This document shows, in pieces, positions 1-7,419 of a stretch of 64,000 bases of DNA. The number at the start of each line of letters is the position of its first letter. Position 1 is the stretch's first letter. Source of the stretch: Trueperaceae bacterium (GTDB lineage Bacteria > Deinococcota > Deinococci > Deinococcales > Trueperaceae); NCBI GenBank assembly GCA_020354625.1, contig CP070651.1, positions 2,194,669 to 2,258,668 on the forward strand. The letters run 5' to 3'. Under the pieces are notes generated by a model. That model was given only the letters and a program-made list of their open reading frames with translations, was not told the DNA's origin and made no database searches. A program made the position numbers and the translations under genes.

Positions 1-610
1 CAGCACCGCCGGAGTTTCCGTGGGCGATCTTGGCGTCGGTCTTGATCCACTGCTTGCCGCCGGCCTCGAAGTCTTCGCCGAGCCAGCCGCTCATGAGACC
101 GGCGGTGAAGGTCACGGTCGATCCGGAGATGCCCGGATAGCCGACGATGGTGATGAGGTCGCCTGGGAAGAGCTCGTTCGAATCCCCGACCGTCACCGAG
201 ACGAACTGGAGCGATTCCGGGACAGGTGTTTCATCGGCAAACTCGACGATCTTGAGGATGGCGAGGTCGTGTGTCGGATCGCTGGCCACGTACCTGGCCC
301 AGTAGCTGAAGACGGGAGGTTGGTCGGTAAAGTTCGGATCGGTCGTCAAGATAGCGTGAAACTCGAAGTGTTGGCGCGTGTCGAGGTCGCCGATGACATG
401 AAAATTGGTCAGGATATACCCGTCTGGGCTGATGATGGTTCCCGATCCCGACCAGGGAGCCATCTCGCCGCTGGTGTTGTCGAATGGGATGATTTGCACC
501 ACCGCTTTGAGAATGTCTTGCCGGACCTCTTTAGAGATACTCTGGGCTGCCCCGTTCGTGAGCCATAGCATCGTTATGAGGATGGGGAGCCAATGGCGAA
601 TATGCAACAC
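1..610 (-). CDS. HtrA/trypsin-like serine protease, partial (3' end outside window)
   Basis: Secreted S1-type serine protease of the HtrA/DegP kind, acting outside the cytoplasmic membrane. I read it directly from the reverse strand: 203 codons are visible and the protein runs off the left edge. Residues 1-23 form a signal peptide ending near AAQ. The catalytic triad is complete: His71 in LTNFHVIG, Asp115 in HDLAILK and Ser200 in HGNSGGA. A PDZ domain would lie beyond the edge, so its presence is unknown. The start is GTG at 610, preceded at 5 nt by a GGAGG ribosome-binding site. It is divergent from the FMN-dependent dehydrogenase gene at 678. Family confidence is high; substrate unknown. 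Confidence 0.9.
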   Translation of the reverse strand, partial: MLHIRHWLPILITMLWLTNGAAQSISKEVRQDILKAVVQIIPFDNTSGEMAPWSGSGTIISPDGYILTNFHVIGDLDTRQHFEFHAILTTDPNFTDQPPVFSYWARYVASDPTHDLAILKIVEFADETPVPESLQFVSVTVGDSNELFPGDLITIVGYPGISGSTVTFTAGLMSGWLGEDFEAGGKQWIKTDAKIAHGNSGGA

Positions 611-665
611 GTCTGCCTCCGATCTGAGCCGTTGTAGGGTCGTGAACTCGAAGCCTCCTGCTTGA

Positions 666-671
666 TATCAT
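666..671 (+). promoter_or_regulatory. -10 box (TATCAT) for a probably leaderless mRNA
   Basis: TATCAT ends 6 nt before the GTG at 678, so transcription would begin at or next to the start codon. There is no Shine-Dalgarno sequence in between and no clear -35 box. Confidence 0.45.
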
Positions 672-677
672 AACCCC

Positions 678-1460
678 GTGATGAACGAACGAGAGATAGC
701 AGCTCTGGAGAGCTACCAGCTCTTGCCGAGGCTCATCCACGGGGTTCATACGGTCGACAGCCGTTGTGAACTCCTCGGTGTCGCTCTCGATAGCCCCTTA
801 CTACCGCTGGTGACTGCGGGGAATCAATCTCCGGGCAAAGGGCTCTGCTTGCTCGATGCCGATGTGTGTCTGGCTCACCCTGAGACGTTCTCGCCCGCGT
901 CGACGCTGCCCCTTCTTGCCACCGAGAAGATGGGAATTTTGATGCCCAAGGTGCGAAAACTCGCTGCTCTGGACGTGCCGGGTCTGGTGTTGGATGTCTC
1001 CCATTTGGCCGATACCCCCCCGTACGGTTCGCGCGACTGGCGACCCCGCACCCGAGAAGATCTCGCCGAGCTCAGAGCCGCTGCGGGGAGCCCGCTCTGG
1101 CTCTACGGCGTCTCTAGCTCGAGCGATGCAGAAGCGGCAGTCGAAGTGGGTTTGGAAGGAATTGTGGTACATGCCGGTGCGGGAGCGTATCTCGGTGGTC
1201 CTTCGACCATCGAGGTGCTACCTGAGATACTCGATGCAGTTGCCGGTATGATCGGAGTTTACGCCGGTGGGTTGGTCCGAAGTGGGATCGATCTGTTTCG
1301 CTATCTCGCCGTCGGGGCCGAGGGTGTGGTGGTCGGTAGCGACCGCTCGCTGTCCAACTTGGAGGCCGAGCTTCACTACGCCATGCGGCTCACGGGTTGT
1401 GAGACCCTGTCTGACCTGGGGTATGAAGCCTTCTTCGCTCCGCTTTTCGAGGAGTGGTGA
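678..1460 (+). CDS. FMN-dependent alpha-hydroxy-acid dehydrogenase-like (TIM barrel) protein
   Basis: 260-residue protein resembling the C-terminal two thirds of the FMN-dependent 2-hydroxyacid dehydrogenase (LldD/glycolate oxidase) and type-2 IPP isomerase superfamily. The support is the phosphate-binding end of the barrel: VYAGGLVRSGIDLFRYLA followed by GAEGVVVGSDR, which matches the GGxRxGxDxxKALALGA...G pattern. Length is short compared with about 350 residues for true dehydrogenases, so substrate cannot be assigned. The start is GTG 678 or ATG 681 right behind a -10 box. Its stop is 1 nt before the GTG of ruvA, so the two are probably co-transcribed and translationally coupled. Confidence 0.6.
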   Translation: MMNEREIAALESYQLLPRLIHGVHTVDSRCELLGVALDSPLLPLVTAGNQSPGKGLCLLDADVCLAHPETFSPASTLPLLATEKMGILMPKVRKLAALDVPGLVLDVSHLADTPPYGSRDWRPRTREDLAELRAAAGSPLWLYGVSSSSDAEAAVEVGLEGIVVHAGAGAYLGGPSTIEVLPEILDAVAGMIGVYAGGLVRSGIDLFRYLAVGAEGVVVGSDRSLSNLEAELHYAMRLTGCETLSDLGYEAFFAPLFEEW

Positions 1461-1461
1461 T

Positions 1462-2055
1462 GTGATCGTATTTGTCGATGGGATCGTAGCGGAGCTCCGC
1501 GATGCGAGCGTGGTAGTCCAGTCTGGGAGCTTTGGATTGGAGATCTTTGCGCCCAAGGCGACGTTGATGGGGTGCAACAAGGGGGCTGCGATTCGTCTCT
1601 ATACCCACCTGATCTCCAAAGAGGATCAACTCGCCCTCTACGGTTTTCACAATGAGGACCTCTACACGCTCTTTACGTTTCTGATTACAGTATCGGGTGT
1701 AGGCCCCAAGTTGGCCCTCGCCGTGCTGTCGTCCATGCCGCCAACGCTGGTTGCATCGGCCATTCTCAACGAAGACGCCGGTTTGCTCTCTAGTGCGCCC
1801 GGCGTGGGCAAGCGTACCGCCGAGCGGATTATTGTCGAGTTGAAGAACAAACTCCCTGAACATCTGATGGCAGCTCCGGGCGGTGCCAAGCCCAAATCGG
1901 TTCTCTCGGCTGCTGGGGACGATGCCGTGGAGGCCCTTCTAGCCCTCGGATATCGTGAGACCAAGGTTAAGTCTGTAGTAGCAGATCTATCGCTCAAAGA
2001 GCCCGATGCCACCGCAGAGACGCTGATACGCAAGGCGCTTTCGAAGTTGAGTTAA
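1462..2055 (+). CDS. ruvA: Holliday junction branch-migration protein RuvA
   Basis: RuvA binds four-way DNA junctions as a tetramer and loads the RuvB helicase during recombinational repair. 197 residues, the normal family length (about 200). The N-terminal OB-fold is followed by two helix-hairpin-helix motifs, VSGVGPKLALAVLS and APGVGKRTAERIIVEL, and a C-terminal UBA-like domain that would contact RuvB (EALLALGYRETKV). The start is GTG at 1462: the ATG at 1460 is followed at once by a stop, and the N-terminus from this GTG (VIVFVDGIVAELRD) fits RuvA. ruvB and ruvC are not adjacent. The stop codon TAA touches an 80-bp repeat element. Confidence 0.95.
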   Translation: MIVFVDGIVAELRDASVVVQSGSFGLEIFAPKATLMGCNKGAAIRLYTHLISKEDQLALYGFHNEDLYTLFTFLITVSGVGPKLALAVLSSMPPTLVASAILNEDAGLLSSAPGVGKRTAERIIVELKNKLPEHLMAAPGGAKPKSVLSAAGDDAVEALLALGYRETKVKSVVADLSLKEPDATAETLIRKALSKLS

Positions 2056-2134
2056 AGCAGGTATCATCTGGTCATAGACAAAGTCAGTGGGTGAAAACCT
2101 GTCCTGTAGCCCGTTTCTTGGATGATACCTGCTT
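2055..2134 (+). repeat. 80-bp element with 14-bp terminal inverted repeats, copy 1
   Basis: Begins AAGCAGGTATCATC and ends with its exact reverse complement. The whole 80 bp recurs in inverted orientation at 7340-7419 with one mismatch. About 25 bp beyond the right end is also shared (ACATAA...TTGCCAA.CGCTT). The left end overlaps the TAA of ruvA. The interior has no coding potential. It could be a MITE-like insertion or a 3'-end regulatory hairpin. Confidence 0.85.
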
Positions 2135-2154
2135 ACATAATTTTGGCAACCGCT

Positions 2155-3282
2155 TTAAACGGTTATTCCCTCGTGCTCGAGCGCCTGGCTTGGAGCTACG
2201 GTGTCGATTCCGAGCGCTTCACCGACAGCGCTGTAGGTGAGCTGTCCTCGGTAGGTGTTGAGTCCCATCTGTAGGTCGCGGTCGTTGCGGAGCGCGGACC
2301 ACTGGTTGCCTGCCAATTTCAGCACGTAAGGGAGTGTCTGGTTGCTAAGCGCTGTGGTGCTGGTATGAGGGACTGCCCCAGGCATATTGGTTACCCCGTA
2401 GTGGACGACTTCATCGACCACAAAGGTGGGATCGTCGTGGGTGGTGGGGTGGCTGCTCTCAATGCAGCCACCCTGATCTACAGCGACGTCTACGATGACA
2501 CAGCCGGGCTTCATGGTCTTGAGCATCTCGCGAGTGACGAGTTGAGGTGCTCGACCTCCCGGAACCAAGACCGCTCCGATCAATAGGTCGGCTCCCTGTA
2601 TCGCCTCGGCAATGTTGGCTGGATTGCTCGCAAGGCTCTGGAGGCGACCGCCGAAGATGTCGTCGAGGTATTGCAAGCGATCGTGGCTGATATCGAGGAT
2701 GGTGACTTGTGCCCCGAGGCCGATAGCGATCTTGGCGGCATTGGTACCGACCACCCCCCCCCCGAGGATGACGACGTTTCCTGCCTGGACCCCGGGCACG
2801 CCTCCGAGGAGAACCCCGCGGCCACCGAGAAACTTCTCGAGGTGGTAAGCGCCCACCTGGGGTGCCATGCGGCCGGCAACTTCGCTCATGGGTGTCAGCA
2901 GCGGGAGGCTGCCGTCGACGCGCTGGACCGTTTCATAGGCGATGCCAGTTGTGCCTGCAGCGAGCAGCGCCTCGGTGAGCGGTCGATCGGCTGCCAGGTG
3001 GAGGTAGGTGAACAGCAGGAGATCTTCACGGAGATACGCGTACTCTTGCTCAACCGGTTCCTTGACCTTGATAACGATAGGCTGATTCCACGCTTCGGCA
3101 GCGTTTGGGACGATGACAGCCCCTTGTTCTTGGTAGATGCTATCCGGAAAACCACTGGCGACCCCTGCTGTGCTCTCCACAAACACGCGGTGGCCTGATA
3201 AGACGAGTGCCTTGACGGCCCCGGGCGTAGCACTTACCCGGTATTCGTGAGGTTTGATCTCTTTTGGTATACCGATGTCCAT
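2155..3282 (-). CDS. ald: Alanine dehydrogenase
   Basis: NAD-dependent oxidative deamination of L-alanine to pyruvate and ammonia, reversible, cytoplasmic. 375 residues, as usual (about 371). The N-terminal signature [10 protein letters not shown] is followed by the family's conserved substrate residues Arg15, Lys74 (KVKEP) and His95 (YLHLAADRP). The Rossmann domain carries [17 protein letters not shown] around residues 168-184, with an Asp closing the adenosine site (VTILD). The C-terminal half has the conserved [19 protein letters not shown] stretch. It is monocistronic between ruvA (convergent) and truB (same strand, 85 bp upstream). Its 3' end lies next to the repeat element at 2055. Confidence 0.96.
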   Translation of the reverse strand: MDIGIPKEIKPHEYRVSATPGAVKALVLSGHRVFVESTAGVASGFPDSIYQEQGAVIVPNAAEAWNQPIVIKVKEPVEQEYAYLREDLLLFTYLHLAADRPLTEALLAAGTTGIAYETVQRVDGSLPLLTPMSEVAGRMAPQVGAYHLEKFLGGRGVLLGGVPGVQAGNVVILGGGVVGTNAAKIAIGLGAQVTILDISHDRLQYLDDIFGGRLQSLASNPANIAEAIQGADLLIGAVLVPGGRAPQLVTREMLKTMKPGCVIVDVAVDQGGCIESSHPTTHDDPTFVVDEVVHYGVTNMPGAVPHTSTTALSNQTLPYVLKLAGNQWSALRNDRDLQMGLNTYRGQLTYSAVGEALGIDTVAPSQALEHEGITV

Positions 3283-3367
3283 AGGTCGCCGCTTTCTCGA
3301 TCAGCATCTCGATAAGGTTTCACTCGATTTTACGCCACGATGTAAAGCTTCGGCTACCCGTGTTTGA

Positions 3368-4312
3368 CTACTTTTCTACGAAGACGCGGAGGAGTTTCAT
3401 GCCCTTGTTGTCGATGTCGACGACGGCAACCAGGCTACCGCCTTCCTCGACGAGACCCAACCTGCCTCTATTAGGTAGAGGCAGCCGCTGTCCTTGCCTG
3501 ATGCGTGCGGCATCTTCTCTGGAGATGTAGACCAGTGGATAAGGGAGAACCTCCTCGGCCCGCAAGCCGATCGATGGCCTCAGCGACTCGAGCGCTACGG
3601 CCCTATCGAGACTGCAGGTGCCAGCTCGTGTGCGCACGAGCCCACTTAGGTGCGCGGGCAAGCCGAGTCTCTCGCCTAAGTCACGGGCAAACGAGCGCAG
3701 GTAGGTGCCTGCTGCCACCTGAACAGAGAAGAGGGCTGTTGGCAGGGAGAGGAGGGCTTTCGGAAGCTGAAACCTCAGCCCGACCGGACTTGCCGACCAC
3801 ATCCCCTCAGGTGTCGGTGCGAAGGAAGTGGGTAAGATATTGCGGGAGGCAGCAAAGTCCAGTAGCGCGATGTGGTGGTATCTCGCCGGTCGGGGTGGTA
3901 AGTCGAGATCCCGGCCCTGGCGGGCGGCACGGTAACTCCTGACGCCGTCTTTTTTGACGGCGGAGTACCGAGGGGGACGCTGTTCAGTCACTTTCAGGAA
4001 GTGAGGCAAGGCCGTTTCGATCTGCGAGCGTGCCAAGCCCGTGGCATCAGCACGTTCAAGCAGGGGGCCTTCGGCATCGAGCGTCGCTGTGGTGGCTCCG
4101 AAAGAGACCCAAGCGAGGTAGTGTTTGTCGGTTCCGGTAAGAAAGGGGGAGAGCTTGGTATCTGTTCCGCTGAGAACGACCAGCACGCCCGTGGCGAGTG
4201 GATCGAGGGTGCCGGCGTGCCCGACACGCCGGGTCTCGAGCCGCTTACGGGCAGCTCTGATGACATCGTGCGATGAGAGTCCGAGCGGTTTGTCGACGAT
4301 GAATACGGGCAT
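3368..4312 (-). CDS. truB: tRNA pseudouridine(55) synthase TruB
   Basis: Converts U55 of the T-loop of tRNAs to pseudouridine. 314 residues. The catalytic motif GHAGTLDPLATG contains the nucleophile Asp37, and the N-terminal FIVDKPLGLSSHDV and the internal RPPRYSAVKKDG are diagnostic. The C-terminal region from about residue 255 looks like a PUA domain. Between residues 155 and 190 there is an insertion (LPTSFAPTPEGMW...) not found in the short E. coli type. A TAGAAT box lies 9 nt before the ATG, so the transcript may be leaderless. Divergent from the metallopeptidase gene at 4473. Confidence 0.96.
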   Translation of the reverse strand: MPVFIVDKPLGLSSHDVIRAARKRLETRRVGHAGTLDPLATGVLVVLSGTDTKLSPFLTGTDKHYLAWVSFGATTATLDAEGPLLERADATGLARSQIETALPHFLKVTEQRPPRYSAVKKDGVRSYRAARQGRDLDLPPRPARYHHIALLDFAASRNILPTSFAPTPEGMWSASPVGLRFQLPKALLSLPTALFSVQVAAGTYLRSFARDLGERLGLPAHLSGLVRTRAGTCSLDRAVALESLRPSIGLRAEEVLPYPLVYISREDAARIRQGQRLPLPNRGRLGLVEEGGSLVAVVDIDNKGMKLLRVFVEK

Positions 4313-4321
4313 CTGTCTTTC

Positions 4322-4327
4322 ATTCTA
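4322..4327 (-). promoter_or_regulatory. -10 box (TAGAAT) of truB
   Basis: TAGAAT on the reverse strand, 9 nt from the truB ATG, with no ribosome-binding site between. Part of the divergent promoter region 4313-4472. Confidence 0.4.
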
Positions 4328-4459
4328 CGCATGTGCGAGACGTGGTTGCAGGCGCTTATCATTCCGATGGTGTCGTCGCACATAAGAGTTTGAGTGGTGT
4401 CGAGGACGGGGCGCAGGTGGAGTGAGACGTTCGATCACCGAACCGGTCGCTCCGGTGGC

Positions 4460-4465
4460 TATACT
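4460..4465 (+). promoter_or_regulatory. -10 box (TATACT) before the metallopeptidase gene
   Basis: TATACT ends 7 nt before ATG 4473, which places the transcription start at the start codon. This supports ATG 4473 over the in-frame upstream ATG at 4422. Confidence 0.45.
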
Positions 4466-4472
4466 GGCGGGG

Positions 4473-7127
4473 ATGCGCCTGTCTATTTTGCTATCGGCTC
4501 TACTTCTCTTCCCGTTGGCATTCGCCACTCAAGCGTTGGTGGCGCCACGCGTTACGGTGCTCTACGACGATCCGGCGCTCTTCGATTACGCCGAGCGGGT
4601 CGCGACGGCGGCTGAGGCTGCACTCGATATCCTCACAGAGCTATTCGAGACAGTTCCTCCCCGGATTACGCTCGACATCGATGCCGGCACTGATGTCTTC
4701 AACGCGGTGGCACCACCTCTCCCACGTCCCAAAGTAGCTCTCAGGGCACTCTTTCCCCTCGGTGGCGAGCTCGGCTTCAGAGCTGAAGATCTACTCTTCC
4801 AGCTCCTTTTGCACGAGCTCACGCACAGTGTTCAGCTCACCTACACCGCCTTACCTGGAGACGACGCAGCGGGATCTCTGTTGGAGCTGGTTGGCGAGGG
4901 GGTGGCGGTGGTGCCGCCGAGCTGGTTCTTAGAGGGCCTCGCCACCTATATGGAATCCGAGTTTACCGCGGGTGGTCGCAGGGACGATGCTCGCACCAAG
5001 GGAATCTTGGGAACCGTGGCGTTGGCGGGGCGGTGGCCGGGTCTGGATGATGCCGGCCTCATTACACACGGGGCCTGGCCTGGGGATGATACCCGCTATC
5101 TCTTTGGGGCCGGTTTCGTGGAATATCTTGTGAAAGAGCACGGTTTCGAGGCCATTCGTGAGACGTTGAAGGTCTACAACGCGGGTCTTTACATCAGGTC
5201 GTTTGCCGACGCCTGGCAGCAGGTGAATGCTTCGAGTCTCTTCGATGCTTGGGAGGCGTGGCATCTGGAGGTATTGTCGGCTGCCCAGCAGCGTGAAGCG
5301 ATGGTCGACGTCGCCGAGGTGTCGGTTCTCACCTCGAGCGGTTGGCTGACGCGAGCTCCTGCTGTGAGTCCTGACGGTGCGCGTTTGGCCTGGGTCTCTT
5401 CGCCTCCCGCTATCTCCGTAGCTGAACTCGAAGAAGGGGGTCTCGGGCGGCGAAGGGTCGTTTTGAGCGGACGCTTCCCGAAGACACTCGATTGGTTGGA
5501 CAGCGATACCTTGGTCTATGCCCGGATGCTCCGCGGGCCTGAACGAGAAACCTCGGAGCTTTTCTTGCTCGAGGTGGATACGGGTCGCGAAACCCAACTG
5601 ACTCGAGGTGCGCGAGCCCACTTTCCCAGGGCCGATCGCAAGGGCTGCATCCTGTTCGTGCGCGATGTGGTTCCGGAAGGCTCGAGCTTGAGAAGGCTGT
5701 GCCTGGGAGAGGGAGATCCACAAGGAGAGCCTCTGTGGCAGGCACCACAAGGACAGCACATCGTGGGTTTGGCTGTTAGCGAGGCTGGGCGCGTAGCCCT
5801 CAGCCTTTGGCAGTCAGGCTGGACCGATCTCGCCTTGCTCGAAGGAGGCGTGGTCAGTCACTTGACCCGTGACAGAGCGCAAGATCTCGACCCCTTTTGG
5901 CAAGACGAGCGGACATTGATCTTCAGTTCGGACCGGGGAGACGTATTCGATATCTACGCAATCGATTCCGACCGCTCCCGTCTGACTCGCCTCACTGAAA
6001 GCCTCGGTGGCTCCTTTCAGGCCGTTTCGTCGAAGTCGAGACTCCTCTACGTCTCGCTTTTTTCGACCGGATACGATCTAGTGTTTCGTGATTTGGAAGA
6101 GGTGGAGCTACCAGAAGGGTACCCCATAGCCTTCGGCCAGCCGCCGGTACCCGTTGTGACTTCACGACTCGATGACGTGGTTGCTGAATCTGCCTTCGCA
6201 GTTCAGACGTACTCACCGTTACCTAGTCTTGTTCCCTACCTCGTCTTACCGGGGGTCGCATTCGATGCCACTGGGGTGGCGGCCAGCGTATCCTTGCTCG
6301 GTCAGGATGACAGCGGCGAGCACAGTTACACCCTCAAGGTCGGTTACGACGCTCGCCTGAGCGGACATCTTTCCGGTGTCGAGCTCAGTCTGAACTACGA
6401 CTTCCGCGCCAACACCCTGCTCAACAGTTTTCAACGTCGCTTCCCGCTCGGTTTCGGTCTCCAGGCAGGCATCTGGCCTCACGACCCACACCGGGCGACC
6501 CGAACCGAAACGGCGCTCGGGGCCGAGTTCAGCGTCACTGCCACCCTCCCCCTCGACCGCTGGGTGAGTCTTGCGAGGTTGCAGTTCGGTGCTTTGCACC
6601 TACAGTCTTTTGATGCCGTGCAGTTCGATGGACGAGCTGACGGGGTGATCAGCCGCCAGTTTCGTGACCGCTTCGGCTACCGTACTCGTGGACCGAGGTT
6701 TGGCGTTCGTGCCGTTTGGAGTGCTACGCCTACCGGTCCGGTCACAGGCGTCTGGTTCGACACCTCCTACTACCGGTCTCTCGCCGACGTTTCGCTTCCG
6801 GGCTACACTGAACTCGCTTTGCAATTCGGTCTGCGTCCCGCACCACCGATCCCTCTTTCGCTAGAGGACGGTGCTGGTGTGGCCACACTCGGGTACCGCT
6901 ACAGCTGGTCGACGCAGTTGCGCTACCGTGACGGGCTCTACGCTCTGGAGCGTCTGACCTTCGAGCCGAGGACTCGTATGTGGTTCGACGGTTCCTGGGG
7001 TGTGGGTGCGGATCTGGGCGTGTTTGCAGATGCGGTGGTCGCATACGGCGCCCCCGTCAGCATCGGTGGCACGGTCGGCTATGCACAGGACTGGTGGTAT
7101 CGGCTCGGCGCGCGCTTGCCGTTATAA
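4473..7127 (+). CDS. Secreted metallopeptidase / beta-propeller / beta-barrel protein
   Basis: 884-residue exported protein with three regions. Residues 1-19 are a signal peptide. Residues 25-270 form a peptidase-MA-like gluzincin domain with zinc motif HELTH (His114, Glu115, His118) and a third ligand in WFLEGLATYMESE (Glu154). Residues 290-560 contain TolB/WD40-like propeller repeats (LTRAPAVSPDGARLAWVSS, DLDPFWQDERTLIFSSDRG). Residues 600-884 are alternating aromatic/polar strands typical of an outer-membrane barrel, ending YRLGARLPL. ATG 4473 is chosen because it directly precedes the signal peptide and sits 7 nt behind a -10 box; an in-frame ATG at 4422 would mask the signal. Substrate and role unknown. 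Flanked downstream by a heptad-arm repeat. Confidence 0.75.
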   Translation: MRLSILLSALLLFPLAFATQALVAPRVTVLYDDPALFDYAERVATAAEAALDILTELFETVPPRITLDIDAGTDVFNAVAPPLPRPKVALRALFPLGGELGFRAEDLLFQLLLHELTHSVQLTYTALPGDDAAGSLLELVGEGVAVVPPSWFLEGLATYMESEFTAGGRRDDARTKGILGTVALAGRWPGLDDAGLITHGAWPGDDTRYLFGAGFVEYLVKEHGFEAIRETLKVYNAGLYIRSFADAWQQVNASSLFDAWEAWHLEVLSAAQQREAMVDVAEVSVLTSSGWLTRAPAVSPDGARLAWVSSPPAISVAELEEGGLGRRRVVLSGRFPKTLDWLDSDTLVYARMLRGPERETSELFLLEVDTGRETQLTRGARAHFPRADRKGCILFVRDVVPEGSSLRRLCLGEGDPQGEPLWQAPQGQHIVGLAVSEAGRVALSLWQSGWTDLALLEGGVVSHLTRDRAQDLDPFWQDERTLIFSSDRGDVFDIYAIDSDRSRLTRLTESLGGSFQAVSSKSRLLYVSLFSTGYDLVFRDLEEVELPEGYPIAFGQPPVPVVTSRLDDVVAESAFAVQTYSPLPSLVPYLVLPGVAFDATGVAASVSLLGQDDSGEHSYTLKVGYDARLSGHLSGVELSLNYDFRANTLLNSFQRRFPLGFGLQAGIWPHDPHRATRTETALGAEFSVTATLPLDRWVSLARLQFGALHLQSFDAVQFDGRADGVISRQFRDRFGYRTRGPRFGVRAVWSATPTGPVTGVWFDTSYYRSLADVSLPGYTELALQFGLRPAPPIPLSLEDGAGVATLGYRYSWSTQLRYRDGLYALERLTFEPRTRMWFDGSWGVGADLGVFADAVVAYGAPVSIGGTVGYAQDWWYRLGARLPL

Positions 7128-7132
7128 ACCGG

Positions 7133-7270
7133 TCATGAGTAATGCGTAATGAGTAATGCGTGGGTTACCTTCGAACGGTAAAGCGCGGTACGACACCGTT
7201 TCACAGAGGCCTAACGATCGTGTCGTTCGCAACTCCCATCACTCAACTCATTACTCATCGCTCATTACCA
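7133..7270. repeat. Heptad-armed inverted element, locus A
   Basis: Left arm 7133-7166 is built of ATGAGTA/ATGCGTA heptads and ends AATGCGTGGGT. Right arm 7226-7270 starts TTCGCAACTCCCAT and runs in reverse-complement heptads. The core of about 60 bp is unlike other copies apart from the junctions. Directly downstream of the metallopeptidase gene. Confidence 0.8.
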
Positions 7271-7339
7271 GCTAGGTATTAGGTACTGCGTTCTGAGCCT
7301 TGCCGTCTGCCTGCGTTCAAGCGGTTGCCATAGTTATGT

Positions 7340-7419
7340 AAGCAGGTATCATCCAAGAAACGGGCTACAGGACAGGTTTTCACCCACTGACCTTGTCTAT
7401 GACCAGATGATACCTGCTT
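7340..7419 (-). repeat. 80-bp element with 14-bp terminal inverted repeats, copy 2
   Basis: Inverted copy of 2055-2134, 79 of 80 positions identical. Its right end coincides with the TAA stop codon of the TPR-CPBP gene, just as copy 1 coincides with the ruvA stop. The two copies bracket ald, truB and the metallopeptidase gene. Confidence 0.85.

Noticed and set aside
2055-2134. Simple intrinsic terminator of ruvA
   Set aside because: The terminal repeats are 52 bp apart and followed by no T run, and the same 80 bp recur elsewhere; a repeat element is the better description.
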